45,600 bases of DNA from Pandoraea sp. ASV26. Lineage in GTDB: Bacteria; Pseudomonadota; Gammaproteobacteria; Burkholderiales; Burkholderiaceae. The stretch is from the NCBI RefSeq assembly GCF_016428915.1, contig NZ_JAELTP010000041.1:1-45600 (forward strand), read 5' to 3'. The position numbers and the translations under genes were made by a program. Below the pieces are notes generated by a model. It ran no database searches, was not told the DNA's origin, and saw nothing but the letters and a program-made list of their open reading frames with translations. This document shows, in pieces, positions 33,301 through 42,350 of the stretch; the stretch's first letter is position 1, and every line of letters begins with the position of its first letter.

Positions 33301-34356
33301 ATGTCATCGGTATTGACACGTCTGGCGGGAACAGCGGCTGTCTGCGCTGTCGGCCTGCTCACATCCAATGCGGCGCAAGCGTGCGCCACCTGCGGTTGCT
33401 CGTTGAGCACCGACGCGGCCATGGGCTACTCGGCACTGCCCGGATGGCGCATCAGCTTCGACTACAGTTTCATCAATCAAAGCCAACTGCGCAGCGGCAC
33501 GGGCGCCGTCTCGCCATCGCAAGCCGCAGCGGTCAACGACGCGGGCGGCAGCCAGGAAGTCGAGAAGCAAACGATCAACCGCTACTACAACCTTGGGCTG
33601 AGCTACAGTCCGAACAGCAGTTGGAATTTCAGCGCCATCGTGCCGTTCATCGATCGCAGCCACACGACCTATGGAAATGCCGGTGCCAGTCAGCTCACGC
33701 CGGACAATATCAGCGGCGCCACGAGCAGCGGACTGGGCGACATCAAGCTGATCGCCAATTTTCAAGGCTTTCTGCCGACGCACAACCTCGGTGTGCAGCT
33801 CGGCGTGAAACTGCCCACGGGCGCCTATGGCGGCCAGAACGTCGTGACAGGCGCCACCGTCGGGCATCCGGTGTTCTTCTCGAGCGGACCGAATGCCGCA
33901 GGCGGTCAGGCACTCGACACCAGTCTGCAACCCGGCACCGGCAGCACGGACATCATCCTCGGGGCTTACTATTACCAGCCGGTGAGTCAGGATTTCGACG
34001 CGTTCGTGAACGTGCAGTTTCAATCGGCCGTGATGGAAAAACTCAATCAGGTGAACGCAGACTATCGCCCGGGCAATCTCACTACGGTAAGCGCCGGCAT
34101 ACGTTACGAAGCGAATCCGACGATCGTGCCGCAACTTCAGATCAACTTCACCCGCAAGAGTGCGGATCAGGGCGCGCTCGCCGACACGACGGACACCGGC
34201 GGCACCGTGGCGTATCTGAGTCCCGGCGTCACCGTTGCCGTCACGCATAACCTGCACGTCTACGGCTTCGTACAAAAGGCCATCTACAGCAAGCTCGATG
34301 GCTATCAATTGTTCCCTCGCTGGACCGGCAACGTCGGGGTTTCGTATGCATTCTGA
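33301..34356 (+). CDS. Outer-membrane beta-barrel protein with N-terminal CATCGC motif
   Basis: 351 aa. Signal peptide to about residue 26, then ACATCGCSLSTDAAMGY with Cys28, Cys31 and Cys33, a potential metal or thiol site at the mature N-terminus. The rest reads as amphipathic strands (ISFDYSFINQSQLRSGTG, NRYYNLGLSYSPNSSWNFSA, LGVQLGVKLPTGAYGGQN) ending GNVGVSYAF with terminal Phe. It resembles transporter/phenol-degradation meta-type barrel proteins, but its exact family is unclear. GAGGGAAGCC precedes the ATG at 33301. It overlaps the TlpA-like gene by 11 bp, strong evidence for joint expression. Confidence 0.78.
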   Translation: MSSVLTRLAGTAAVCAVGLLTSNAAQACATCGCSLSTDAAMGYSALPGWRISFDYSFINQSQLRSGTGAVSPSQAAAVNDAGGSQEVEKQTINRYYNLGLSYSPNSSWNFSAIVPFIDRSHTTYGNAGASQLTPDNISGATSSGLGDIKLIANFQGFLPTHNLGVQLGVKLPTGAYGGQNVVTGATVGHPVFFSSGPNAAGGQALDTSLQPGTGSTDIILGAYYYQPVSQDFDAFVNVQFQSAVMEKLNQVNADYRPGNLTTVSAGIRYEANPTIVPQLQINFTRKSADQGALADTTDTGGTVAYLSPGVTVAVTHNLHVYGFVQKAIYSKLDGYQLFPRWTGNVGVSYAF

Positions 34357-34927
34357 CAAGGTCGACCCGACGGCGCGTACTTCGCAGACTTCGCTGGCGC
34401 GTCGTCACTGGCTGCGTACTGCGGGCGGGCTTATCGCAGGTGCCGGTCTCTCGGGATGGCTGCCACAGGCACGCGCGAACAGTCTGACGGTGGGCGAACC
34501 GGCGCCGCCTTTGGTGCTTCGCACACTCGACGGACGCGAGATCGCGACGCAAGCCCTGCGCGGTCAGGTTGTCATTCTCACGTTCTGGGCAACGTGGTGC
34601 GATCCGTGCCACGAGGAATTGCCGCTGCTGTCCGCCTATGCCGAGCGACACGCGCGCGACGGACTTCAGATCCTCGGCTTCAGCCTCGACGCGCCTGAGA
34701 ATCTGCCCATGGTGCACAAGGTCGCCGCCAGCCTGAGCTTTCCCGTGGGGTTGCTCGGGAGTGCTTACGCTGGCGGATATGGGCGAATCTGGCGCATTCC
34801 CGTGAACTTCGCGATCGACCGTTCGGGCACGCTGGCACACAACGGATGGGACGACCCTGCGCCACCGGCGTGGACCGCAGAGCGCCTCGAAAAATTCGTG
34901 ACCCCGCTATTGCACGCCGCGAAGTAG
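34346..34927 (+). CDS. TlpA/ResA-like thioredoxin with Tat-type signal
   Basis: 193-aa periplasmic thiol-disulfide protein. The N-terminus has a twin-arginine motif (ARRHWLRTAGGLIAGAGLSG, Arg19-Arg20), cleaved near ARA-NS. The thioredoxin fold follows, with the active site FWATWCDPCHEELPLL (Cys85, Cys88) and the cis-Pro loop WRIPVNFAIDRSG. TlpA/ResA proteins reduce apocytochromes or metallochaperone cysteines in the periplasm. Translation starts inside the preceding barrel gene. The partner could be the CATCGC protein or DUF2946 copy 3, both Cys-containing. Confidence 0.9.
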   Translation: MHSDKVDPTARTSQTSLARRHWLRTAGGLIAGAGLSGWLPQARANSLTVGEPAPPLVLRTLDGREIATQALRGQVVILTFWATWCDPCHEELPLLSAYAERHARDGLQILGFSLDAPENLPMVHKVAASLSFPVGLLGSAYAGGYGRIWRIPVNFAIDRSGTLAHNGWDDPAPPAWTAERLEKFVTPLLHAAK

Positions 34928-35140
34928 CGCTAGCCGTCGCCGCGTTGGCCGGGCGCAGCCAAGCGGGCTGCGCCCTCCTCGCCCCCCCCTCGTCGTCCTC
35001 GCCGTGCATTGGGTTCGTGCGCGACGAGCGCCATACCGGGGAACGCCGAACAAGCGTCCTCGATGACATCCGACGCGTCGCATCGATACCCACTCGAACG
35101 AGTGTTCCGAGCGCATCGGGCGATGGCTCACCTGGCCGGC

Positions 35141-36112
35141 TCAATGCGACGACACATAGGTGGCGTCGGCAAATGCCGTCGGAATGGCGAAGCTCTCGCG
35201 CATACGCTTCGATTCTGCTGCGGGCGTCGCGCCGAACAGCCGCTTGAACTCCCGGCTGAACTGCGACGGGCTCGTGTAACCCACGGCGTGGCTCGCCGCC
35301 TCGGCGCTCAGGCCCTGGCGCACCATCAGCAGTCGCGCCTGGTGAAGACGCGTCGACTTCACGTACTGCATGGGTGAGACCTGTGTGATTGCCTTGAAAT
35401 GGCTGTGGAAGCTCGGCACGCTCATGCCCGCCTCCTCAGCGAGTTGCGTGACGTCGAGCGACTGCGCGTAGCTGGCGTGAATCAGCCGTAGCGATCTGCC
35501 GATCTTGCCGAACTGTCCTCGCATCGCCAGCGCTTCTCGCATCGCACCGCCCTGAGCCCCGGTCAGCACCCGGAAATACAACTCGCGCAGCAGGCTTGGG
35601 CCTAACACGGAAGCCTCGAGTGGCCGGGTCATCGCTTCAAGAAAGCGCAATACCGACGTTTGCATCGCGTCGTCCATCGGCGTCGACATCAGGCTTTTTG
35701 GCGCTTGTACACGATCCGCCATGCCTTCCCGGTCGATCTGCGCGGCCAGTTCCGCGGCCAGCACGAAATCGAGGTGCAAATACAGCGCCAGCAGCGGCCG
35801 TTCGGCCGTTGCGTCCGTCTCCATGCTGAAGGGAACGGGAACCGAAACGGCCAGATAGTGATGCTCGTCGTAAAGATAAAGCTCGTCGCCGAAGTATCCC
35901 CGTTTGCTTCCCTGGCAGACGATCACAATGCCGGGGTCGTACAGTACAGGCGTGCGCGAGAGCGCGCGGTCGGAGCGCAATATCCGCACGCTCGGGATGG
36001 CCGTCAGGTTGTATCCCTCCTCCGGCGCCAACGCGCGCAGCAGGGCGACCGTGCGGGCGCGCGTTGGCGACAGCTCGTGCGTTCGATGAGGGCCAACCAT
36101 CTTTTTTCTCAT
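35141..36112 (-). CDS. AraC-family transcriptional regulator (AraC_N type)
   Basis: 323-aa regulator. The N-terminal AraC_N-type ligand domain (TPVLYDPGIVIVCQGSKRGY) is followed by a C-terminal double helix-turn-helix (LDVTQLAEEAGMSVPSFHSH with FKAITQVSPMQYVKSTRLHQ, then VGYTSPSQFSREFKRLFGAT). ATG at 36112 was used; TTG at 36124 and ATG at 36100 are alternatives and no strong ribosome site decides. It is divergent from the SDR gene across 94 AT-rich bases and probably controls it, a common arrangement for this subgroup. Confidence 0.92.
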   Translation of the reverse strand: MRKKMVGPHRTHELSPTRARTVALLRALAPEEGYNLTAIPSVRILRSDRALSRTPVLYDPGIVIVCQGSKRGYFGDELYLYDEHHYLAVSVPVPFSMETDATAERPLLALYLHLDFVLAAELAAQIDREGMADRVQAPKSLMSTPMDDAMQTSVLRFLEAMTRPLEASVLGPSLLRELYFRVLTGAQGGAMREALAMRGQFGKIGRSLRLIHASYAQSLDVTQLAEEAGMSVPSFHSHFKAITQVSPMQYVKSTRLHQARLLMVRQGLSAEAASHAVGYTSPSQFSREFKRLFGATPAAESKRMRESFAIPTAFADATYVSSH

Positions 36113-36206
36113 AGTTTTATGCAAGGAAATTAGCGCAATTCGGCTTAATTACGTTATTTCAGAAGACTAGTATGCATTCTCAGCACAACGTTTGGGAGAA
36201 GCTGAC

Positions 36207-37040
36207 ATGGCATCCAGCAAAATTCTGCTCATCACTGGCGTTAGCAGCGGCTTCGGCCGCGCGCTCGCGCAAGAAGCGCTGGCCGCGGGCCACAAAGTCG
36301 TTGGTACGGTGAGAAGCGCGCAGGCAAAGCGTGAGTTCGAGGCGCTCTCAGAGACCGCCGCCTTTGGACGCGTGCTCGACATCACCGACTTCGACGTCAT
36401 TGACGAGGTCGTATCGGACATCGAGGCGAGCGTGGGCCCCGTCGATGTCCTCGTCAACAATGCCGGTTATGGACACGAAGGCATCATGGAAGAATCGCCG
36501 CTGTCCGAGATGCGTCGACAGTTCGACGTGAATGTCTTTGGCGCAGTCGCGATGATGAAAGCGGTGTTGCCCTTCATGCGCAAGCGCCGGCGCGGTCACA
36601 TTCTGAATATCACGTCGATGGGCGGTCACATCACGATGCCGGGCATCGCCTACTATTGCGGCAGCAAATTCGCGCTCGAGGGAATATCGGAGAGCCTCGG
36701 CAAAGAGGTCAAGCCCTTTGGCATTGCGGTGACGGCCGTGGCCCCCGGGTCGTTCCGCACGGACTGGGCTGGACGTTCGATGACACGCACGCCCCGCTCG
36801 ATCTCTGACTACGACGCGATCTTCGACCCCATCCGGAAGGCGCGTGAGGAGAAAAGCGGCAAACAACTGGGAGATCCCGTGAAAGCAGCGCGGGCAATGC
36901 TGGCCGTGATAGCGTCAGATCACCCCCCGGCCCATCTTTTGCTCGGCAGCGACGCACTGCAACTGGTGCGAAACCACCTGTCCGCCATGGAGGATGAGTT
37001 CCGTGCATGGGAGTCGCTCACGGTGTCGACGGACGGTTGA
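36207..37040 (+). CDS. Short-chain dehydrogenase/reductase
   Basis: 277-aa classical SDR oxidoreductase. The NAD(P) motif is TGVSSGFG (residues 10-17), with VDVLVNNAGYG, catalytic Ser in ILNITSMGG and Tyr-x-x-x-Lys in AYYCGSKFALEG. An Arg in TVRSAQAKREF just after strand 2 suggests NADP(H). Start at ATG 36207 follows GGGAGAAGCTGAC. It is under likely control of the divergent AraC gene. Substrate is unknown. Confidence 0.93.
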   Translation: MASSKILLITGVSSGFGRALAQEALAAGHKVVGTVRSAQAKREFEALSETAAFGRVLDITDFDVIDEVVSDIEASVGPVDVLVNNAGYGHEGIMEESPLSEMRRQFDVNVFGAVAMMKAVLPFMRKRRRGHILNITSMGGHITMPGIAYYCGSKFALEGISESLGKEVKPFGIAVTAVAPGSFRTDWAGRSMTRTPRSISDYDAIFDPIRKAREEKSGKQLGDPVKAARAMLAVIASDHPPAHLLLGSDALQLVRNHLSAMEDEFRAWESLTVSTDG

Positions 37041-37083
37041 AGTTTGCTAATCTTCGATTTCCATGGGACTTCGTCATACGGCC

Positions 37084-37236
37084 ATGAAAGTTGAAGTCAC
37101 CGAAGTGAGAAATGAGCGGGATGACGCCTTCGTTTCTGCGCAACTCAGCGCTTACAACGCGGCGTTCACGCAAAGGGATTTCAAACCGCTGCGCGTGTAC
37201 GTGCGAGAGGCGGACGGCAGCGTCATCGGTGGTTTG
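37084..37236 (+). pseudogene. GNAT acetyltransferase remnant (5' part)
   Basis: The first 51 residues (MKVEVTEVRNERDDAFVSAQ, ending VYVREADGSVIGGL) look like the start of a GNAT N-acetyltransferase, where a strand-turn with D-G-x-x-x-G-G-L precedes the acetyl-CoA core. After GGL the frame runs into unrelated sequence and the remaining ~90 residues, with the acetyl-CoA loop, are absent. The gene is truncated by deletion or insertion at about 37236, close to the end of the HAD gene. Confidence 0.65.
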
Positions 37237-37279
37237 ATGGCCCGACCGCTTGCCACGCCCCGAGCCATGCGTGCTTCGA

Positions 37280-38011
37280 CTATCGTTGAATCCGAGCGCC
37301 CTGCATCGCCCTCACGAGGTCGGCCACTTCACCGACGTGGCATTTCACTGCCGCTTTTCCCGCCTGTGTCCACGCCTCGAATGAGGTCGTCCCGCTCACC
37401 ATGCCGATAAATCCGGTGCCCGCCCGCGCTGCGGCTTGTGCATCGACAGCGTGATCGCCGACGTAAATCGCTTGTTCCGCGGGTATCCCGAGTTGTCCGA
37501 GCGCTCGCGTGATCCCTTCAGGGTCGGGCTTGTGCTGCTGCACATCTTCGCCGCCGACGAGCACGTCGACTTGCGAGCGCAAGCCAGCCAAAGTCAGAAT
37601 CGCATCGATCCGGTGACGGAACTTGGTCGACACGATGGCAACGGCCAGCCCTTCATTGCGCAACTCAGCCAACAGGCCGGGCACTTCCGGATAGATCCGC
37701 GTCGACTGCACCATGATGTCATCGGCGCGCCTCACGAAATGCTGCACGAACGCCGAGGCGCGGGCCGGATCGGTGTCTGCGCTCAACGTCCGGAACATGA
37801 CCTGAAGGGGAAGTCCGATCACCGAGCGAATCTGCGCTGGCGTCGCGCTCGGGCAGTCGAGATGCGTCAATGCGTATTGGGTGCATTCGACGATGGCCTC
37901 GGAGGAGTCGGCCAGCGTCAGGTCGAAGTCGAAAATAATCGCCTGAATCGGTTGAGTCGTCATACGTTGCGTAGTTGTCGTGTCTTGTTGTGAGGCTGCA
38001 CTGTCTGTCAT
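37280..38011 (-). CDS. HAD-superfamily hydrolase, phosphoglycolate-phosphatase-like
   Basis: 243-aa cytoplasmic phosphatase. Motif I IIFDFDLTLADS (Asp28, Asp30), motif II VSTKF, the Lys in QHKPDPEGI and the Asp in YVGDHAVDAQAA complete the HAD set. A four-helix cap lies between residues 40 and 110. Start at 38011 overlaps the HxlR-type gene stop as ATGA; an internal ATG at 37963 is possible. Likely acts on a small phosphate ester. Coupled translation with the regulator suggests a common operon. Confidence 0.9.
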   Translation of the reverse strand: MTDSAASQQDTTTTQRMTTQPIQAIIFDFDLTLADSSEAIVECTQYALTHLDCPSATPAQIRSVIGLPLQVMFRTLSADTDPARASAFVQHFVRRADDIMVQSTRIYPEVPGLLAELRNEGLAVAIVSTKFRHRIDAILTLAGLRSQVDVLVGGEDVQQHKPDPEGITRALGQLGIPAEQAIYVGDHAVDAQAAARAGTGFIGMVSGTTSFEAWTQAGKAAVKCHVGEVADLVRAMQGARIQR

Positions 38012-38367
38012 TCCGGCTTGTCGTGATCGGCCGCCTCGAATCCGGCCGGGTCTCGCGCAGCCCACTGCCGCGACCAGCTCAGCAGCGGTTGCAAGGCGGT
38101 TTCCAGTCGACGCCCCTCGGCACTCAGGCGATAGCCGCCTTCGCCATGCTCGACCAGCCCCGACGCTTTCAACTCCGTCAGCCGTGTATTGAGCAAGCGC
38201 GCATTCGTCTCACACGCATCTTGCAGCGCCCGAAACGTCATCGGCTCACCGCGCAGCTCCCAGAGGATTCGCAATGCGGTGCGCCGCCCAAGCAAGTCCA
38301 GCACGACCATGATGGGTCGTCCGGTCTTCGAGCCACGTACGGGTTTTCCGATTTTTGGTGTCGTCAT
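38008..38367 (-). CDS. HxlR-type winged-helix transcriptional regulator
   Basis: 119-aa regulator. The winged helix reads VVLDLLGRRTALRILWELRG, MTFRALQDACETNARLLNTR and LTELKASGLVEHGEGGYRLS. Tail residues (RLETALQPLLSWSRQWAA) fit the HxlR dimerisation helix. Its start codon adjoins a perfect 7-3-7 palindrome, GCTTTAC-AAA-GTAAAGC, likely its own operator. The HAD gene follows with a 4-bp overlap. Confidence 0.85.
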   Translation of the reverse strand: MTTPKIGKPVRGSKTGRPIMVVLDLLGRRTALRILWELRGEPMTFRALQDACETNARLLNTRLTELKASGLVEHGEGGYRLSAEGRRLETALQPLLSWSRQWAARDPAGFEAADHDKPE

Positions 38368-38384
38368 GCTTTACAAAGTAAAGC
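38368..38384. promoter_or_regulatory. Palindromic operator adjoining the HxlR-type start codon
   Basis: GCTTTACAAAGTAAAGC, with perfect 7-bp arms around AAA, begins at the base just upstream of the ATG. It covers the ribosome-binding zone, so binding could block transcription or translation start. Autoregulation is inferred. Confidence 0.6.
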
Positions 38385-38516
38385 GCCTTGCCTAAGCTGT
38401 CAATCGTTGCGAGCCATGTGCGCCTACGTCTCTATGCAATCACTTCCTTCACTTCACGCTGCGGGCTTGTTGACCAGTCCGATGAGTGCACTGGCGCGCG
38501 GCATGTCGAGGTGGCG

Positions 38517-39680
38517 TCAATGAAGTGCCTGAAAAGCCCGCCAGACGGCAGGGACCGTCTCGAACCCGATGCCCGGTGCCTGCGGCACATCGGTATGGCC
38601 ACCCACTACGCGCATGCCCTCGGCCAGTCCCGAGAACGGCGCAAAAGCGAATGGCGTGACCTCTGCGCCGCCCAGTCCCAGCGCTGCACAAAGATGCAGC
38701 GAGAACAGATGCCCGCCGTGCGGCCAGAATGCACCGCGCGACCACCCGGCCGCCGTCATCGTCTCGATGATGCGCAAGTAGCCGGGCAAGCCGTAGCAAT
38801 GAACCGGATCGAAGACGAGGACATCGCGCCCGGGTGCCAGCCCGCCATGACGCGCCAGCAAGGCGGCTTCGGCTTGAGAGAACAGCGCCTCGCCCGCCGC
38901 GATAGCCCCGCCATAAGCCGAGGCAATCTCGGTTTGCGTCGCAAAGTCGAGCGGGTCGCAAACGTCCTCGAACCAGTGGAGCGCATATCCGGCGAGCGCC
39001 TTTGCGGCCTTCACACCGGTATCGAGATCGAACCGGTTCATGGCGTCGACGGCCAGATGACTCGCACTCGCCAAGGGGTGCGCAGCCGCGTCGATGCGAC
39101 GCAAATCCTGATCCAGCGTATCGCTGCCGATTTTGATCTTTGCGTGCGTAAAACCAAGATCGACAACGCGCCGTATCTCGTCGGACAGCCGCGTCAGATC
39201 GTCGTGGGGATACCGATAGCCGCCACCGGCATAGACGGCAACGCGCGGCGACGCCGCCACCTCGCGTCCCAGCTTGTCGGAAAGAAAGCGATACAGCGGC
39301 AAGTCCGCGATTTTCGCGGCGGCGTCCCATATCGCCATATCCAGCGCACCCACAGCCACGCACCGTTCGCCATGACCGCCCGGCTTCTCACCGGCCATCA
39401 TCACGTGCCAAGCCCGAAACGGGTCCAGCGTGATGCCTGCGTCGTCGACAAGGTCGCGCTCTGCCGCTGCCAGCAGACGCGGCGCAAATCGCTCGCGAAT
39501 CAAGCCGCCCTGACCAAAGCGCCCGATGGACGCGTAGCCATAACCGATCACCGGTTTGCCCGCGCGCATCACGTCAGTGGTCACGGCGACCAGACTGGTC
39601 GTCAGACCGCCCGAAGCAATGGCGGGATCGTCATAGCGGGAGACAGAAATGGTGTGCTCGCGAATCGCGGTAATGCGCAT
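38517..39680 (-). CDS. Enolase-superfamily D(-)-tartrate dehydratase-like protein
   Basis: 387 aa. It matches the Bradyrhizobium D-tartrate dehydratase pattern over its length: TTSLVAVTTDV, GQGGLIRERFAPRLL, EKPGGHGERCVAVGALDMAI and VYAGGGYRYP. Catalytic residues fall at equivalent places: Lys181/Lys183 in AKIKIG, Asp212 (AVDAMNRFD), Glu238 (WFEDVCDP), Glu264 (AAGEALFS) and His321 (FWPHGGHLFSL). It dehydrates a D-acid sugar or tartrate to a keto acid. ATG 39680 was chosen for its GAGG site and match to the family start. It is divergent from the AraC-type gene at 39895. Confidence 0.85.
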   Translation of the reverse strand: MRITAIREHTISVSRYDDPAIASGGLTTSLVAVTTDVMRAGKPVIGYGYASIGRFGQGGLIRERFAPRLLAAAERDLVDDAGITLDPFRAWHVMMAGEKPGGHGERCVAVGALDMAIWDAAAKIADLPLYRFLSDKLGREVAASPRVAVYAGGGYRYPHDDLTRLSDEIRRVVDLGFTHAKIKIGSDTLDQDLRRIDAAAHPLASASHLAVDAMNRFDLDTGVKAAKALAGYALHWFEDVCDPLDFATQTEIASAYGGAIAAGEALFSQAEAALLARHGGLAPGRDVLVFDPVHCYGLPGYLRIIETMTAAGWSRGAFWPHGGHLFSLHLCAALGLGGAEVTPFAFAPFSGLAEGMRVVGGHTDVPQAPGIGFETVPAVWRAFQALH

Positions 39681-39894
39681 GAACGGCCTCACAGTGTCGG
39701 CAGGAACAAACGTGTCGCCCATACTAACGACGAACACGTCAACCTGCACGGCACGACGACCGGCCTGATGATTGCCCCCACCCGCACGCGCGCACCGACG
39801 AGAAAATCCAAAATGCCTCATCATGTGAGCCTCGAAAAGGACGGCGAAGACTTACCGTCGGTGCCTCACCAGCCTCGACAGCCTCGCCGTCCCC

Positions 39895-40794
39895 ATGACA
39901 CTTCGTTCTGAGACGACGAAACGCATGCGCATCACGCATCGGCGCCCCATTGCGGCGCTTCAAACGGCCATCGATCGCTACTGGGGATGGGACACCCGCG
40001 GTGCCGCCGGTGGGCGTGCCGCATCGGCCGTGCGTCTTATGCCGCTCCTGCCGGGTCCCGGCGGCATGGAGATCTTCTTCCACTTCGGCGAGTCGTTCAC
40101 GACCGGCACAGGCACGCGCCTGCCGGACGTGCACGTCACCTGTCTTCGCGGCGCGCCCGCCTCGCTCGACGCGTCTGTTGCCCTCGACTTCATCGCGGTC
40201 CGAATCAAGTCCGGCGAAATTCCGTCGCTCACCGACGTGCCCGTCTGCGACTTCACCGATACGTTTATTGCCGCCACGGAACTGTGGGGCGCGGCAATCC
40301 ATGAACTGCACGAGCGCATGGCGCACGCCAACACGTTCGACGCCCGCGCCGCACTCCTCGACCGCTTCTTTCTCAAGCAACGCCGGCGTCCCCTGCCCGG
40401 CCGCGACATTCGCCCGGCGATTGCCCGACTGCACAGTGACCAGACCCGCATTGAAGACCTGTGCACGCTCACCGGCCTGAGCCGCCGGCAACTGGAGATT
40501 CGTTTCCGGCAAGCCACCGGTTCGTCGCCCGTGCGATTCCGGCGTTTGGCGCGATTGCGTCGATCGTTGCGTGAACTGCTGCTTGCGCCGCCATCCTGCA
40601 CGCTCACGCAATTGCTCGACCCGGGCTACGTCGATCAGGCGCAGCAAGTTCACGAGTTTCGCGCGCTGACGGGACACACGCCATCGCAGTTGCGGTGCGC
40701 TGCGCTCGCCGGCGATGCGCATTTCTACAATCGCTCATGGCAGCCGCATCCGATACTGGATGCCCCTTCCTCCATGAACGGAGCTCGACGATGA
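39895..40794 (+). CDS. AraC-family transcriptional regulator
   Basis: 299 aa. The N-terminal half is a DUF6597-like effector region (RLMPLLPGPGGMEIFFHFGE). The C-terminal half has two helix-turn-helix units: TRIEDLCTLTGLSRRQLEIR with FRQATGSSPVRFRRLARLRR, then a more divergent second unit around DPGYVDQAQQVHEFRALTGH. ATG 39895 was used; ATG at 39925 is possible. The stop overlaps the Dabb gene start as ATGA. It probably controls the tartrate-dehydratase-like gene and the ABC operon to its right. Confidence 0.88.
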   Translation: MTLRSETTKRMRITHRRPIAALQTAIDRYWGWDTRGAAGGRAASAVRLMPLLPGPGGMEIFFHFGESFTTGTGTRLPDVHVTCLRGAPASLDASVALDFIAVRIKSGEIPSLTDVPVCDFTDTFIAATELWGAAIHELHERMAHANTFDARAALLDRFFLKQRRRPLPGRDIRPAIARLHSDQTRIEDLCTLTGLSRRQLEIRFRQATGSSPVRFRRLARLRRSLRELLLAPPSCTLTQLLDPGYVDQAQQVHEFRALTGHTPSQLRCAALAGDAHFYNRSWQPHPILDAPSSMNGARR

Positions 40795-41333
40795 ACGCCA
40801 CGCTTCAGGCTGCCGGCCAAACTACCGAATCAACCGCCAAACAAAGCGCCAAACCTAGCGCCGATAGCCGAGCCTCATCGACGCCATACGCTGAGCCGGC
40901 AGCCGCCGAGCGCCTTGCGCACCGTTGCGCGCAAATCGGCGAACGTGCCTTTACCGCGAGCGACTATGGTGCCGTCCCGATTCGCCATATTGTGCTGCTG
41001 CGATTTTCGAACGACGTGCCAACGGACAAGCGTCAGCATATGATTGAGCGCTTTGTCGGTTTGAAAGACGACTGCCTGCGCGATGGACGGCCGTATATTC
41101 GAGGCATCGAGCATGGCCGGCAGGAGAGCGGCGAAGACAGCGGGCTCGGATTCGAACATGCCTTCCTCATGACGTTCGCTTCCGAAGGTGACCGCAACTT
41201 CTATGTTGGGGAGCCGATCGTTCACGACGCCGCTTGCTACGACCTCGTCCATCATGCTTTCAAAGCGGCGATTGGCCCGATGCTTGCGCCGCAAGGTGCG
41301 CTCGTTTTTGATTTTTTCCCCGGTGCGCGATGA
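40791..41333 (+). CDS. Dabb (stress-responsive alpha-beta barrel) domain protein
   Basis: 180 aa. A polar N-terminal region of about 60 residues precedes a Dabb-like domain opening with IRHIVLLRFSNDV and ending with the GALVFDFFPGAR strand. The central FEHAFLMTFASEGDRNFYVG segment carries the family His pattern. Dabb proteins are small dimers; some are cyclases or degradative. The start overlaps the AraC gene stop. It lies 27 bp before the ABC binding-protein gene. Confidence 0.8.
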   Translation: MNATLQAAGQTTESTAKQSAKPSADSRASSTPYAEPAAAERLAHRCAQIGERAFTASDYGAVPIRHIVLLRFSNDVPTDKRQHMIERFVGLKDDCLRDGRPYIRGIEHGRQESGEDSGLGFEHAFLMTFASEGDRNFYVGEPIVHDAACYDLVHHAFKAAIGPMLAPQGALVFDFFPGAR

Positions 41334-41360
41334 TGCACCGGCCTGCTTAACCCGGAGTCG

Positions 41361-42350
41361 ATGATGAATAGGCTGTTCCAACTCGCTCACTTGTTCGCAC
41401 TCGCGAGCGCCCTCTTCCTGTCGACGGCGCGTGTCGCACACGCCGAAGAGATTTCCGTCACCCAATGGGGCAGCAGCCTGTACGGACTGCCCTACGCCGT
41501 GGCAATGGACAAAGGACTTTTCAAGAAGGCGGGGGTCGACATTACCGGCATTCTCAGCTCGGGCGGGGGCGGCACCACGGTGCGCAACATCCTGGCGAGC
41601 AAGACGCCGTACGGCGAAGTGGCCGTGTCCGCCGCGCTCGCCGCAGCCCGTCAGGGACTGGACATCGTGATCGTGAACGTTGGCACACGCAGCGTTGCCG
41701 AGGCGTCGATGGTCACGATGCCCGGCAGCCCCATCCGTACCCTCGACGATCTCGTCGGCAAGAAGGTCGCCATCACCGCGCCCAAGAGCGTGTCGGAGAT
41801 GCTCTTTCTGATGGTCTTGCGCGAGAAGGGCATCGACGCCTCGAAGGTCACGCGTGTGGCCTCGGGCGGCTATGTCAATGGCATGACGATGCTCGAACAG
41901 GGCGCCGTCGCCGGCGCGGTCGCCATCGAGCCGCTGTCGATTCTGCGCAAGTCGCGCTATCACACGCTCTATCGCGCCGGCGACGCGCTCAAGCCAATGA
42001 CCACGTCGGTCGGCATTACCACGCGCGCGTTCGCGCAGTCGCATCCCGGCACGTTGCGCGCGATCATTGCCGGGCGCCGGGCCGGCGTGGATGCCACCTA
42101 TGCCGATCCGGCCGGCGCAGCGAAACTGCTCGCGACGCAGTTCAAGCTGTCGCCGGAGGTCGCCACGGAAGCGGTCGACAACATGGTGCGCTCGCACATG
42201 TGGAGCCAGGGACAATTCGACCGCGCGGAACTGGATCGCGTGGCGAGCGGGCTCAAGCTCATTGGCGAGATCAAGGACGATGTCGACTGGTCCAGGCTGG
42301 TCGATTCGCGCTTCCTGCCCGCCGACGTTCGCGCGAAGGGCCAGCTATGA
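41361..42350 (+). CDS. NitT/TauT-type ABC substrate-binding protein
   Basis: 329-aa periplasmic binding protein. Signal peptide LFALASALFLSTARVAHA, then EEISVTQWGSSLYGLPYAVA followed by MDKGLFKKAGVDI, the SsuA/TauA/ThiY-like opening. The domain has LDDLVGKKVAITAPKSVSEM and ITTRAFAQSHPG later. ATG at 41364, 6 nt after GGAG, may be the actual start since ATG 41361 is only 3 nt from it. The binding protein leads an importer with the next three genes. Substrate is unknown. Confidence 0.9.
   Translation: MMNRLFQLAHLFALASALFLSTARVAHAEEISVTQWGSSLYGLPYAVAMDKGLFKKAGVDITGILSSGGGGTTVRNILASKTPYGEVAVSAALAAARQGLDIVIVNVGTRSVAEASMVTMPGSPIRTLDDLVGKKVAITAPKSVSEMLFLMVLREKGIDASKVTRVASGGYVNGMTMLEQGAVAGAVAIEPLSILRKSRYHTLYRAGDALKPMTTSVGITTRAFAQSHPGTLRAIIAGRRAGVDATYADPAGAAKLLATQFKLSPEVATEAVDNMVRSHMWSQGQFDRAELDRVASGLKLIGEIKDDVDWSRLVDSRFLPADVRAKGQL

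Noticed and set aside
41465-42346. Long upstream extension of the ATPase frame
   Set aside because: It runs inside the binding-protein gene; the ATPase starts at the ATGA overlap at 42347.
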